A stretch of DNA of 64,000 bases from Diphasiastrum complanatum (Eukaryota; Streptophyta; Lycopodiopsida; Lycopodiales; Lycopodiaceae). The notes under the pieces were generated by a model that was not told where the DNA came from, searched no databases, and saw only the letters and a program-made list of their open reading frames with translations. Of this stretch, positions 1-11,744 are shown in pieces. Position 1 is the stretch's first letter; every line of letters starts with the position of its first letter. Where the stretch lies: contig CM055101.1 in the NCBI GenBank assembly GCA_029204225.1, forward strand, positions 33,919,683 to 33,983,682. The letters run 5' to 3'. Position numbers and translations under genes: made by a program.

Positions 1-177
1 GATTGAATATTGGATCAGCGCACACGTTGTGAAAATAAACCAATCAATAACTGCAAGGGCGCGTCGAGCCGATATTGCAAAATTTATACCTCTGCATCAA
101 CCATTTTCAGTTTTGAATATGCTTTTGCATTTGGTATTGGAAAGAATTTCAGTATTTTCTGGATATGGAACCTGGCA

Positions 178-181
<4 letters not shown>

Positions 182-218
<37 letters not shown>
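182..218. repeat. (GT)n microsatellite
   Basis: An uninterrupted TG dinucleotide run of about 18 units. It makes spurious open frames of Cys-Val or Thr-His repeats on both strands, which should not be read as genes. Confidence 0.97.
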
Positions 219-222
<4 letters not shown>

Positions 223-1999
223 GAGTTCATCTTTAAACAAACTGGATTACACACACCCTCATCATTGATGTACAAGGACAATACATATAAGCTCCAATGA
301 TCACTGCAATCAGAAAACAATAAATTTATGAGAATCAATGTGAAATCAAAATTCATATGAAAAATTCAATATAATAAAGTCTGCATATGTGTCCCAAAGC
401 CTGAAAACAATGTAAAAATCCTTGGGCATGATGGTCACCCTCTTGGCATGGACAGCTACAACAACAGTATCTGAAAAAAATTTCATCTGGAAATCCTCAT
501 ATGCTGTGTGTAGCGCCTCAATTGCCGTTACAGTCCATCTCACATCTGCAGATAGACTTCTTGTAACGTCTCTGCACTGTATGTGAGATTTCAAAATCAG
601 AAGATTATTTGTCTTCTGAAGCTTCCGAATATCCTTGAGCCAGGGTGGGTCTCTTCTTCTGCCCCTTGGCCTAGGAGGTGGTGGTTGTGGATTTCCCTGA
701 CCCGCACCTGAAATTGGTATTTCACCTTAATGACCTTGTGTTGTCTGCTGGTCCATGCCATTAATGTGTAGTATCGGATCAACGCACGATAATGTTGATT
801 TCTGGATCAGACCTCAGGTCGGACACATCGAAGAGATACCTGAGCTCAACAAATCTGTTAGTTGGTAGCGGATGGGCATGCACGAGTAGTAACGGATTGA
901 AGAAAGTTGGTTTCGAATGCATTGAATCGCGTATCGCATGTATGCAAATAACTATAAGCAAAAAAATTTCAGCGCCGTCGATCAGTATATATAGAGAGAA
1001 TAAAAAAATGATTGCAAATGTGGTGGTTTGGATTTCCGAGGCTCGGATTACAATGATGATTACTCCAAGGCTTGTCAATCGAATCAAACTAAATCTCCAT
1101 CAGTCATCAAAATGATTAGTCCATATCGAATAAACCAGAATTAATTTCAAATAAAGTATGGTCACATCTACAATTAATGCTACAAAAGTATGCTATCACA
1201 CTTCTACCATTTAATGCTGAAATTGACAACGTTAAGCTTTAAATATCAGACCTTTTTTATATCCAATAATTATAATTTTGGAAAATTCCAAAGGCCAGAT
1301 TTTTACCCGATAGCTAATCGACGCACATATAAAGCATTTGAAAACTAGAGTTTGTATTCTCGCGTGCTCATCCGATATTGGACAGAATATGAATGATCAA
1401 AGCTTGATTCGATAGATTCTACATAACTTTGGCTAGTACGAAGAGTCTTCCAAATCAAGATTTGATCATGTAAATAGGGTGGGTCCAATAGTTTCAAAAA
1501 TTTCGATAATATTTTTGTTTCTGGAATAGCGATTCGACGTGCGCAACCCAAATGCAACATAACCATCGTCTGTCAGGCGCGTGATCCGATATCTCATACG
1601 TAGAAAAATCATACTGGAACGCATAATGAAAGACTTATGAAAATAGTCTGAATGAACATTATCTCAAATGAAAAAAATTTGTCTTTATGGTGCTTAAATA
1701 GGACGAGAGATTGTAATAATTCTCCTCGTACATGTTTTTCAATGATATCCATTAATCATTTGTTTATAATTGGCTTAATTATTATTCTAGGAGGCTAGTG
1801 ATTGTCTATTTAATGTATTCCGACGCAGGTACATATTCTAGGGTCAGGGCTAATGATGATTCGTTGAATCTAGTAATAGACTAGTTAATGTATTCCGACG
1901 TAGGTATAAATTGTCTCACTCTGATTGGTTAATAGATATAGGCTGTATTTCTCAATTCGTTATTTGACAAATGTATGGCTGTAATCAATAGGAATTGGC

Positions 2000-2007
2000 T
2001 ATAAATA
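2000..2007 (+). promoter_or_regulatory. TATA box of the transcription unit carrying the 179-aa ORF
   Basis: A TATAAATA sequence lies about 280 bp before the ATG at 2286. Transcription would be expected to start near 2030, giving a leader of roughly 250 bases that runs through several copies of the recurring CGATAT motif. This is inferred from position and consensus only. Confidence 0.4.
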
Positions 2008-2285
2008 TGGGCACCACTTTCCATATTTCGATTCCGTGATCTTTTATTCTGAACTCTCTAGTCTTCTTGTTTTTTTTCCTTCTCGCGGTATCGAATCGAT
2101 GCGCGCCATCCCTTACTGTGCATGCTCGTATTCATTCAGGCACGTTGAATCGATATCAGCCACTTCCGACGAGTGTTTTTCGGAAAATTTCATTCTCGGC
2201 CTTACCATATCAGATCAGCGTGCGCACTTTGCTTTATTCCTCTACCAATATCTATCTGTCGCGTTGACCCGATATCGGGTTCAAT

Positions 2286-2825
2286 ATGGCTAGTTCCTCC
2301 ATGGCCTTAGATGACAAACTTATGGATTTTTTTAATGCCAGTGACATTCCATCTGAAAAAATAGAGTATTTTGCTAGTATTTTATTTGCTCCCTTCGATA
2401 TCGATAAGCTTGTTTATGAGAATCGTTATAATTTAATTTGTTATCTTGATAATTTTTCTCAAATTATTAGTACTCCTGTTTTGGATATAGATAATTTTTG
2501 TTTCGTTCATTTTCAGGACCTTGTACATTTCCAACCATCCTCTAAGCATAAACACAATAGAAAGTACTCTAACATGCATGACCATTTCAAAAGAAATATA
2601 TACTGTGATATCCACAAAAGAATCTGTCACCTTCTAATCAAAGGAATGGCTTTTGTCTTCTACATATCTACTGAAATTCCAGATGATACTGATATAAGGG
2701 TTGAAGCTGAAGCATCCATGGCTTCAGATTATCAAAAAACTCTCCCTCGTTCTATAATCCTCTCTAATTCTCTTTCATCTGCATCTCTTGTTAATCAATT
2801 AACTCTACTCCAGGATCCACATTAA
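2286..2825 (+). CDS. Hypothetical 179-aa ORF directly upstream of a copia-type polypurine tract
   Basis: An intact ATG-to-TAA frame of 179 codons. The protein begins MASSSMALDDKLMDFF, is rich in Asp, Phe, Ile, Ser and His, and shows no catalytic motif, zinc knuckle or DSGA/YVDD signature that I recognise. Its stop codon lies 10 bp before an LTR and is followed by AAGGGAGAG, the usual place for the 3' end of a copia polyprotein. It therefore looks like the cargo or a decayed Gag-like product of a non-autonomous LTR element rather than a host gene. A TATAAATA box about 280 bp upstream could drive it. An alternative is a small lineage-specific gene whose 3' end was invaded by an LTR. Confidence 0.45.
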   Translation: MASSSMALDDKLMDFFNASDIPSEKIEYFASILFAPFDIDKLVYENRYNLICYLDNFSQIISTPVLDIDNFCFVHFQDLVHFQPSSKHKHNRKYSNMHDHFKRNIYCDIHKRICHLLIKGMAFVFYISTEIPDDTDIRVEAEASMASDYQKTLPRSIILSNSLSSASLVNQLTLLQDPH

Positions 2826-2832
2826 GGGAGAG

Positions 2833-3166
2833 TGTTGGATTTCAATGCTCAGCCTCAAATCCATTTATTAATAAGCATCTTGAAAAGTTGTTCAAAACAA
2901 AGATTTTTTCGACCTTGGATCGGGTCGGATCGATTCGGATTTTTTTGACCCCTATAGTGCAAGAATAGAAGGGCAATTGCTTATTCAGATTGCATGGGGA
3001 TCCTAAGAAAAATATTCTCTTCTCATGGGAGAGAATATATACTATGGAAACCTGCCCATCTCCCTATTGGAATTTTTATTCTATGAGACAAGATCTCCTC
3101 CTCTCTTGTATTCATTCACCTTGGCTTGGTAATCCACAGACGACTGTTCATTGTCAAGAGACAACA
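2833..3166 (+). mobile_element. Copia-type LTR (3' or solo) with polypurine tract
   Basis: The segment begins TGTTGGATTTCAATGCTCA and ends GACAACA, so its ends are the inverted TGTTG/CAACA pair typical of LTRs. It is preceded by CCACATTAAGGGAGAG, a polypurine tract. The first ~50 bp match, with few changes, the start of the 3' LTR of copia element C in the large intron (reverse strand from 26347), so both belong to one family. No partner LTR is seen upstream in this window. Confidence 0.7.
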
Positions 3167-3909
<743 letters not shown>

Positions 3910-4065
3910 CGAAGTAAAGCTGAAGGCCGGCGATCGAAAGAAACAAAGTTGTGAAGTGGAAGATCAGATCGAAGGAAGAGGAGCAATGCCAGTAATGTAA
4001 CTCCATTTGTGTCTTTGGCAATTTGTAGTGGTTTTGTGGAGATTTTAAAGTATGTGGTATTTTTG

Positions 4066-4410
4066 CCATGCCATGGAAGATGGCTATCAATTGGCACATT
4101 GGAAAAAAAAAATTTGCCCTACCAACGATCTGGCAAGGCAAATTTTTTTTGCCAATGTGCCAAATGACAGCCATCTGCCATGGCAAAAAAACTTTGTAGG
4201 CAGGAGAAAAAATGACACAAAAATTTTGCCCTGCCAATGCTCTGGCAAGACAAATTTTTTTTGCTAATGTGTCAAATAACAGCCATCTGCCATGGCAAAA
4301 TTATTCTACCCTGTCAGACCACATGCAAGGGAAAAAATGACAAAAAAAATTTGCCCTGTCAACAATCTGGCAAGGCAAATGTTTTTTTTGCCAATGTACC
4401 TACTAATAGC
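4066..4410. repeat. Tandem hairpin-forming repeat, three units
   Basis: Three imperfect units of about 110-130 bp. Each contains the near-palindrome TTTGCCCTGCCA-N6-TGGCAAGGCAAA, an A/T run, then a GCCAATGTGCC-like segment and GACAGCCATCTGCCATGGCA. Unit joints lie near 4149, 4260 and 4389. Each unit could fold into a hairpin. Related units occur at 5160-5350 and 5545-5590. No transposase is linked, so a MITE-derived or satellite-like family is the likeliest class. Confidence 0.75.
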
Positions 4411-5129
4411 TATTTGGACCAAAACAATAGGCCTTGTTAGAAAATTATATTGTCCAACAGAGACTTAAAATAATATAAAGACAACAAATTTTACACCAAC
4501 ACCTTCAACCCAGTCTACAATGAAAGAAGATTGGGAAAACAAAACTTCTAGAAAAAAATCATTAGAAAAATGGCTCTCATCTTTATGCTCAACTTTCTAA
4601 ACTGAATGATGGCGCAAATTAGATAAGCCATATTTTGTTTCAAATGAAAACTATATTGCATCAGAAATGTATGGCACTTACTATCTGCAATCTTCTAAAT
4701 ATACGCCACCTCATTGCAAGAAATAAAAATGTCGAAGACTACATGACATTGTCATTGAGATGATAAGGCATGCTTAAAGAAGGTGCAAGTTGAGGACATT
4801 TTTAGATGCACAAAAGATGGATGCACTTCGCGCATTCAGTGCCATTGTTGACCAAGTCTTGCTAACAAATCAGTCTTTTATTTTGAGCTTTTGAAACTAG
4901 AATAAAACATTATCTCCTTAATAAATGTATGGGAATGTCTCCACTTGCCTCATTTTAGATAGCCAATATAAGATTCCATAAACCAAATATGCTAGCTTCC
5001 TTAGATCAGTATTGCTTGTGTTTCATCCTCCTCTGCATTGGGATGAACTTTTGCATTTGTTCTACTCTGTAAGAGACCGCAGGCATGGAAAAAATGGCAA
5101 AATGTTCTTACCCTACCAGTGAACAAAAA

Positions 5130-5620
5130 ATGCGCTCCAGCTCTACTCGCCGGGGAGTAGAGTTGGAGGGAATTTTTTTTGTCCAGTAAGATCGTTGGCA
5201 GGGCAAAAAAAATTATGCCAATGTGCGAATTGACAGCCATCGTCCATGGCAAACTTTTTTGTGCTTTGTCAGACTGCAAATAGGAAAAAAAAAATGACAA
5301 TTTTTTTGCCCTGCCAAATCACTGGCAAGGCAAAAAAAAATTGCCATTTTTTCTCGTGCCTCTCCAGATCGGTTTGGAAATGAAGTGGAAATGACATTAA
5401 CCAATATTTAGCCTAATGAAGTAGAAATGACATTAACCAGCATGATAGCTGACGCTTGAGTATAGAACTTTAATTAACAAAAGATGAAACGAAATGAGAT
5501 TTGCAAATTGTTCAGCAAATTACATCTCCCATCAAGTTGGAATAGATTTTTTTGCCCTACCAGATCATTGGTAGGGCCAAAAAATTTGCCCACCAGTTCT
5601 ACTCACCGGCGAGTAGAGTT
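5130..5620. repeat. Further copies of the TTTGCC/GGCAAA hairpin repeat and a CTACTC/GAGTAG hairpin
   Basis: Copies of the same family as 4066-4410 appear at about 5160-5350 and 5545-5590. Two copies of a second short palindrome, CTACTCACCGGCGAGTAG-like, lie near 5145 and 5602. The clusters share the same order of blocks, suggesting one larger repeat that was duplicated and eroded. Confidence 0.65.
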
Positions 5621-6154
5621 GACATGCATTTATTTTAGTCTGTGGTTCCATAAACATCTGTAATATTGCAAATTAGCGTTACGATTTCAATGAATGTACA
5701 ATGACTTGCTTATTGGAGAGACTGGAGAAATCAAAATCAAAATCTCATTGGTAGATTTTTTCTGATTCCTAACATAGTTTTCAGGGCTTGAAAAGGAATA
5801 TTTGATCTTTGTTAGATGGATAAGAGTTTAATGAAGTGGACACTTTTAGCCTGTGGTTACAAATATCTTCCAAGTATCGAAATTTATAGTGTGAATACTA
5901 GTTTTTTTAGAAAGACATCAACTGTTGAGGATTGTTTGAAAAACCTAAATGGTCAAGGATTATCATGAAAAGAACAAGCCTTGAGTTGATGCATTGTTAT
6001 TGAAATCCATCATCAATTCAACATGCTATTTTGTGCACTTCACAAAAACTTAGGCAGATTGACCTGGCTTGATGAAGAAAATGTGTGGTTGGCAACATAC
6101 AATGACAATGTAAACTAAACATTTTGTGCTATAATTGAATATTCAGCTCTTAAC

Positions 6155-6986
6155 TGTGCAAAAAGTACAAAAAGGACCAAGAGTGGATCCTAATCTGATC
6201 CTCAAGAGGGATTGGTTTTCAGATTACTTGATCTATCAATCTACTTCAGATTAAGATCAATCTAGATCAATTCTAGACACAAAATCCTAACAAGAACAAT
6301 CATTAATTGAAGGTAAGTGTACTTTATGGTTTCACACGTGTGAAACACTATCTGAGTACGGAATCCAACCTGAAAATCAAGTACACATTGATAGAACCTC
6401 AAAACAATCAAAACAAATGTAGACAAATGGAGAGAATCACTCAAAATTGCTTCCCAAACCAAGATTGGTGTCTCACAATGATTATGGCCAAATGTGGCTC
6501 TATATATACAATAAGTGGGAGCTCGTGGTATTGATCATCCCTCTGATCCCACATGTGTGAAGGTGCTTTGTCATATGATGATTCATCATGCAAAACTGAC
6601 ACTTGGACAAAACCTTCTATTTTGAGCACTTTTGGTCCATTTTCCTTCTATATGGAGATCTACTTGGAAATCTTCTAGAATTCAAAATTTGCCTACTTCA
6701 GCTTATTCCACACATGTGAACTGTCCTCTACACATGGGATATGACACCTAGCCATAATATTTGGCTCATGCAATCAATAGATTGATGCCATATGTCATAT
6801 ATCTAGAAAATTAGTTTTTGGCCTTTTTAGCCACTAGAACTTGAATTAAATCATATGTACAACCTATATGATTATGGTACATGACAAGTACACTATTTTC
6901 ACACGTGGTAACAGTCTCCACACATGTGTGTTTATGTATATACAAGATTTTTGGCCTCTACAAAGCTTATTTTTGCATTTTTCACA
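6155..6986 (-). repeat. 3' LTR of the 6.2-11.0 kb element
   Basis: 832 bp, bounded by TGTG and CACA and flanked on the left by TTAAC. It carries several CACACGTGTG/CACATGTGTG palindromes (for example at 6329-6344, where TTTCACACGTGTGAAA is fully self-complementary). Confidence 0.93.
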
Positions 6987-7123
6987 CTCCTCAAAAATCT
7001 AGCTTGGTAAATCTAGCTTGATGGAAAACATGACGATCTTGAACTTGACTCCATGGGCTGAATTGGTCTTTGCTGGTTCAAAAGGTGTGAAGATCAGCCA
7101 ATGAGCTTGATGTTGATCTGAAA

Positions 7124-7963
7124 TCACCATATCCATGATAGTGCTTCTTTGATGTTGACATCTTTGATGAGCTTGAGAGCTTTGCACCATCCTAGCACCT
7201 CCAAAATTGATTCCTTCCAATTTTCATGTAGATGCTTGACCTTGAGGCTTGCTCCTTCACATGAGATATGCTCCTCTTTCCCTTGAAATGTGAGCCACAT
7301 GGGTTCAACCATGTTTCTTGAGTTTCTTTTTGGAATCACAACTTGAGAAGGTCTCTCCTCCTCAATCCTTGGCACACTTGAACCTTGAGAAGGATTCTCC
7401 TCCTCAATCCTTGGCACATTTGAACCTTGAGATGACTCCTTAAGATCCTCTTCATGGTGCTCCTTTTTGATGGAAATCCGAGACTTCCATGTCTCATAAT
7501 GATCACAACAAGTATGATCATTCAATATGCACTTCCTATGATTATCAAGATTACTTATGCTAGAACCATAAGTCCAAAAATCACCACAACTTGGCATGAT
7601 TTTTCTAATATTGAAATCAAAAGGCATTTCCATCTCAATAAGGCTAACTACTTGCTTATGGATATAAGTGTCCACTTTGGATGCTTCACTTATTCTCATA
7701 AGAAGTTTACAACTTGCCTTTAAGATTGAAAACTTACAATTTTCATCCTTATGAATGAACATATCATTCATGATCTTATTGAAACTAAAAGAATTTACAT
7801 TATGAAGACATTTCCATTTTCTTGACTTCATAACTAGTTTAAGCTTACAAGGAAAACATGCTTTGCTATTTTTAAAGGCATCACACTCAACTAGTATTGC
7901 CTTAAGCCACCTTTGAGATACAAAAATCCCTTCAAAGCAAAATAGATCTTCATAAGTTGACAT
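7124..7963 (-). CDS. Second ORF of the non-autonomous LTR element, unknown function
   Basis: 279 codons from an ATG at 7963. I recognise no enzyme motif. Around residues 180-215 it contains an internal repeat, SQGSNVPRIEEE followed by SQGSSVPRIEEE, giving an acidic low-complexity segment. The N-terminal two thirds are Cys/Lys/Phe-rich. Position after the knuckle ORF and before the 3' LTR suggests either a continuation of Gag after a frame break or an element-specific accessory protein. The intact length of both ORFs fits a young element. Confidence 0.5.
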   Translation of the reverse strand: MSTYEDLFCFEGIFVSQRWLKAILVECDAFKNSKACFPCKLKLVMKSRKWKCLHNVNSFSFNKIMNDMFIHKDENCKFSILKASCKLLMRISEASKVDTYIHKQVVSLIEMEMPFDFNIRKIMPSCGDFWTYGSSISNLDNHRKCILNDHTCCDHYETWKSRISIKKEHHEEDLKESSQGSNVPRIEEENPSQGSSVPRIEEERPSQVVIPKRNSRNMVEPMWLTFQGKEEHISCEGASLKVKHLHENWKESILEVLGWCKALKLIKDVNIKEALSWIW

Positions 7964-7996
7964 GAGAGCATAAATGAAACTATTTTCATTTTGTGA

Positions 7997-8539
7997 CTAA
8001 TGCTCCTTATTCTTGATTGATTTCTCTTGGATCATAACAATAAGTTTGAACTTATCTAAAGTTCCAAGCAAAATACTTCCCAAGGACATAAGATAAATCC
8101 AAGTTACTTTCATGAAAGTGACATCTATCTTTGCATCTTGAACCAAACAATGCACTTCTAAATGAAAAATTTCAAAAGATTTGACATGTGTTGTGATGGA
8201 CTCTTGAAGACAAATCTTGCAAGTCCTTATGAGACTCCAAGCATCATTCACCTTTCCACAAAGGAAACACATTTCCTTGGACTTGTCCTTCTTGTATTTG
8301 CATTTCGAACTTGAAGCTCCATCCTTCACCTCGGCCCCCTTGACTTGGTTCTCCTTGGATGGATTGGTCTTCTTTTTGTAGCATCTTGAGAAAATATATC
8401 CTCCCTTGCCACAAAGGTTGCACTTAGGATCCTTTCTTTCCTTCAATAGGATGCCACCTATTGATGCCATGTGAATAAAAACCTGTGATATGATTCTACA
8501 AATGTAATTTGTGACTTTCAAGAGACTAGATTTGAACAT
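7997..8539 (-). CDS. Gag-like ORF with degenerate zinc knuckle
   Basis: About 180 codons from an ATG at 8539 inside the non-autonomous element. The protein has CNLCGKGGYIFSRC, a CCHC-type zinc knuckle spacing in which the histidine is replaced by tyrosine, followed by a Lys-rich stretch, then a second CFLCGK half motif. That suits an RNA-binding Gag nucleocapsid segment. No protease follows. It is the first ORF after a ~1.6-kb leader and is followed within 35 bp by the ORF at 7124-7963. The loss of histidine suggests weakened or no zinc binding. Confidence 0.6.
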   Translation of the reverse strand: MFKSSLLKVTNYICRIISQVFIHMASIGGILLKERKDPKCNLCGKGGYIFSRCYKKKTNPSKENQVKGAEVKDGASSSKCKYKKDKSKEMCFLCGKVNDAWSLIRTCKICLQESITTHVKSFEIFHLEVHCLVQDAKIDVTFMKVTWIYLMSLGSILLGTLDKFKLIVMIQEKSIKNKEH

Positions 8540-8545
8540 CTTCAA

Positions 8546-10128
8546 TAATCTAGAATGATCTACAAAAGATCTAGCTCACAAATCTAAGAATCAATCTTCA
8601 CACTAATGACTAGTCACTTGGAAACTTTGCTTTGATCACTAAGACAAAAGCACACAATCTTTGAATCAAATCACAAAAGAAATCAGATCCAATCTCCTAT
8701 TGGACTCATCAAATACCAATGACTCTTTTTTTTAAAAGTTAAAATGGATATGAAAAGATTTGGCACCTAGATTTTCCTTTTCACTTGACTAGTTCTCTCA
8801 ACACTTGAGATTCTTGAACAAAAGATGGGTTTTGTTTCAAACACATAAAAATCAAAGTTAATCACTTCTTTTGGACTCACTCTTGACCCAAATAATCTCA
8901 CTCTTGAGATTTAGAATGACTTTGATTTGATTTGAAAACAAACTATACCACCAATTTTTCACAAAGCTTAAAAATTTAGACAACTAGAGATTCACAAATA
9001 TCTCAACCATGCATGAATACTCAAATATGGACTCCTCCTCATTCTAGTTATCCAATGGGATCACAAATTGACCCTCACACTCTCACAAAGAAAGTTGAAT
9101 ATAACTAATTTGAGTTTCATACATACTATGTCAATTTTTGCTCAACAAATTGAATTCAATCACTCCTATTGGATTCCACCAATTACTCTACCTTTTAAGA
9201 CTTGGAATGAAATTCAAAATCAAAAGTTGTAATTTTTCTCACTAAGATATTGTGCTTTAAAGAGCTAATGCCACTTAGAAAGATTTGATCACATAGGAGA
9301 AGACAGAATCTTCACCAATAACAACACATAATGAGCTTCTAGATCTTGCCCTCTCCAGGAACTCTTAGAAAATTGGATCTCTCTCTACACATTTGTCATA
9401 GACACCTTAATGACTCTTTTAAAACCTTACAATCACTCAAACAAATTGAGTAGGGTTGAACAATGTGACCTGGTTCTCAATCTCTTTTCTAGAACTCTCA
9501 ATTTAAGCCAATCTATGTCAAATTCTACAAACGATTTGCATAGATGCTCTATATGCACTAGAAACTCTCAAAGGTTTCACTTGGAAGACAGATCCAAAGA
9601 TGTTTTCTAGCAAATTGATGCTTCTAAACATGACCCTATCACTCTTGAAAAAATCTAGAGTGATGGTACAATGGATTTCAACCTCTCACCTTGCATATCA
9701 CTCCTTAATCTATGATTTTTAGCAAAATCTCTCTTAACTTCAACATACACTCAAAAAATCAGAGAAGATCAATTAATGCACCTTTTTCAAGCTTTAATTT
9801 TAATTTTTGGCTGATCTAATCCAAGAACTAATCAAGGGATTAGATTCACTATAGAAAATGCTTGATTTTGCAACAAAAATCACTCAAATTGGGTATGTGA
9901 GTCAAATTCTACAAATTTTTGAAATTTCTCAGTCAAAACCGGAGCTGTATGGCCTCACACGTGTGAAAAGGGTTCCTACAGCCCACAACAAGATCTGGAC
10001 CAAAAATTTTGAGGATAGCTATCAAATCCAACTCGCTACACAAAATTTGACTAGTTTCCAAAAAACTGCTAATTTTGGCTTTGATTTGGATTAACCCTAT
10101 CAATTTCAACAAAACCTCTTGTACCAGG
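8546..10128 (-). other. Leader/non-coding internal part of the LTR element
   Basis: About 1.6 kb between the primer-binding site and the first ORF, AT-rich, with no supported coding frame. It contains one more CACACGTGTG palindrome near 9957. A packaging and dimerisation leader would be expected here. Confidence 0.5.
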
Positions 10129-10139
10129 ATCTGATACCA
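10129..10139 (-). other. Primer-binding site (tRNA-Met type)
   Basis: On the minus strand the sequence reads TGGTATCAGAT directly after the 5' LTR end. It matches the start of the TGGTATCAGAGC site used by many plant LTR elements primed by initiator tRNA-Met. Confidence 0.85.
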
Positions 10140-10970
10140 TGTGAAAAAAGTACAAAGAGGACCAAGAGTGGATCCTAATCTAATCCTCAAGAGGGATTGG
10201 TTGTCAGATTACTTGATCTATCAATCTACTTCAGATTAAGATCAATCTAGATCAATTCTAGACACAAAATCCTAACAAGAACAATCATTAATTGAAGGTA
10301 AGTGTACTTTATGGTTTCACACGTGTGAAACACTGTCTGAGTACGGACTCCAACCTGAAAATCAAGTACAGATTGATAGAACCTCAAAACAATCAAAACA
10401 AATGTAGACAAATGGAGATAATCACTCAAAATTGCTTCCAAAACCAAGATTGGTGTCTCACAATGATTATGGCCAAATGTGGCTCTATATATACAATAAG
10501 TGGGAGCTCGTGGTACTGATCATCCCTCTAATCCCACATGTGTGAAGGTGCTTTGTCATATGATGATTCATCATGCAAAACTGACACTTGGACAAAATCT
10601 TCTATTTTGAGCACTTTTGGTCCATTTTCCGCTATATGGAGATATACTTGGAATTCTTCTAGAATTCAAAATTTGCCTACTTCAGCTTATTCCACACGTG
10701 TGATCTGTCCTCTACACATGGGATATGACACCTAACGATAATATTTGGCTCATGCAATCAATAGATTGATGCCATGTGTCATATATCTAGAAAACTAGTT
10801 TTTGGCCTTTTTAGCCACTAGAACTTGCATTAAATCATATGTACAACTTATATGATTATGGTACATGACAAGTACACTATTTTCACAAGTGGGAACAGGA
10901 TCCACACATGTGTGTTTATCTATATACAAGATTTTTGGCCTCTACCAAGCTTATTTTTGCATTTTTCACA
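10140..10970 (-). repeat. 5' LTR of the 6.2-11.0 kb element
   Basis: 831 bp, aligned along its whole length with 6155-6986 with few substitutions, and flanked on the right by TTAAC. It would carry the element's promoter, reading leftwards, and keeps the same CACACGTGTG-type palindromes. Confidence 0.93.
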
Positions 10971-10975
10971 TTAAC

Positions 10976-11744
10976 TATGTCCTAACAAAAGGTCAAGTCC
11001 ATCCATCAATGGAATCCAAAGTAAAATGACCAACCAAAATTGATCATTTCTTTAATAGAGTTCATACAATGTTAATACTAGTTAATCATTGAAAGTTCAG
11101 ACCAAAGTGTGAGGGTTGTCAAAACAATGGCATGTAGTTCACGAGGCATGCATTCCAAGGTTCATTGACATCCATATAATTTGAGTAGTCATTTTAGAAA
11201 TTGGTATGTATTTTGTGATTAGGTCATAAATTCCTTTATCCACCTAAGTTTGTGAAGAGGCCTTTTTGGTCTTTCAACAAGAAGATCTTAAAGCTTTTCA
11301 TAAGGGAGTTGAAAAGGGATTTATTCCATATTGTTATGGATAGAAAGAAGACCATATAAGTGGTGAGAATTTGCTTAATGTTTATGCTTCTAGCTGTAAT
11401 AGAGAGGAGTATGGGATTTCATTATGATAGATCCTAGTTTGTAATTGCTCATTTTTGTGAAATTCTCCATCATAGTCTCATAGTTATAAGAAATGTATAT
11501 TTGAAAGCCATTATGAAGATGTACCATTTGTTGGAGTGTTCAAACACAGATTCGAATGTACACCTTCAATTACATGGGAAAGTCTATGCTGACAAACTTG
11601 CAAGAGCCTTCTATCATATGAATGTTGTATGTAAATTGTTTTGTCTCACTATTGTTTTGAATGTGACAAGAAGTTTTTGATCTTTTCTGACACATCATGG
11701 TTTTTACAAGATCATGAGCCAAAGTTTTGCTTCTAGCGACAACT
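10976..11744. other. Intergenic, no feature seen
   Basis: No supported gene. It lies between the right target-site copy of the LTR element and the first recognisable part of the methylase-like pseudogene, and may contain its eroded upstream portion. Confidence 0.4.

Larger units (their letters stand above)
9..2276. repeat. Non-coding region with a recurring GCG...CGATAT motif
   Basis: No convincing gene is seen from 1 to about 2000. A loose motif of about 18 bp, roughly GCGYGTTGANCCGATAT, recurs in both orientations. Forward-type copies lie near 58, 1361, 1575, 2140 and 2260. Reverse-type copies (TATYGGATCAGCGCRC) lie near 9, 772, 2089 and 2207, and weaker copies near 921 and 1303. The spacing is irregular, so this is not a simple tandem array. 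I do not recognise it; subterminal repeats of a transposon or protein-binding sites inside a retroelement leader are possible. Confidence 0.45.
6155..10970 (-). mobile_element. Complete non-autonomous LTR retrotransposon with TSD
   Basis: Two direct repeats of about 831 bp bound the element. Both begin TGTG and end CACA. The 5-bp sequence TTAAC lies immediately outside both ends (6150-6154 and 10971-10975), a perfect target-site duplication. On the minus strand the primer-binding site TGGTATCAGAT abuts the right LTR, and a purine-rich GAGGAG lies inside the left LTR, so the element runs right to left. Internal ORFs lack recognisable protease, reverse transcriptase, RNase H and integrase, making it non-autonomous. 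The LTRs differ at only scattered positions, suggesting a fairly recent insertion. Confidence 0.93.

Noticed and set aside
10-356. Frames with Cys-Val or Thr-His repeats
   Set aside because: They come from the (GT)n run at 182-218.
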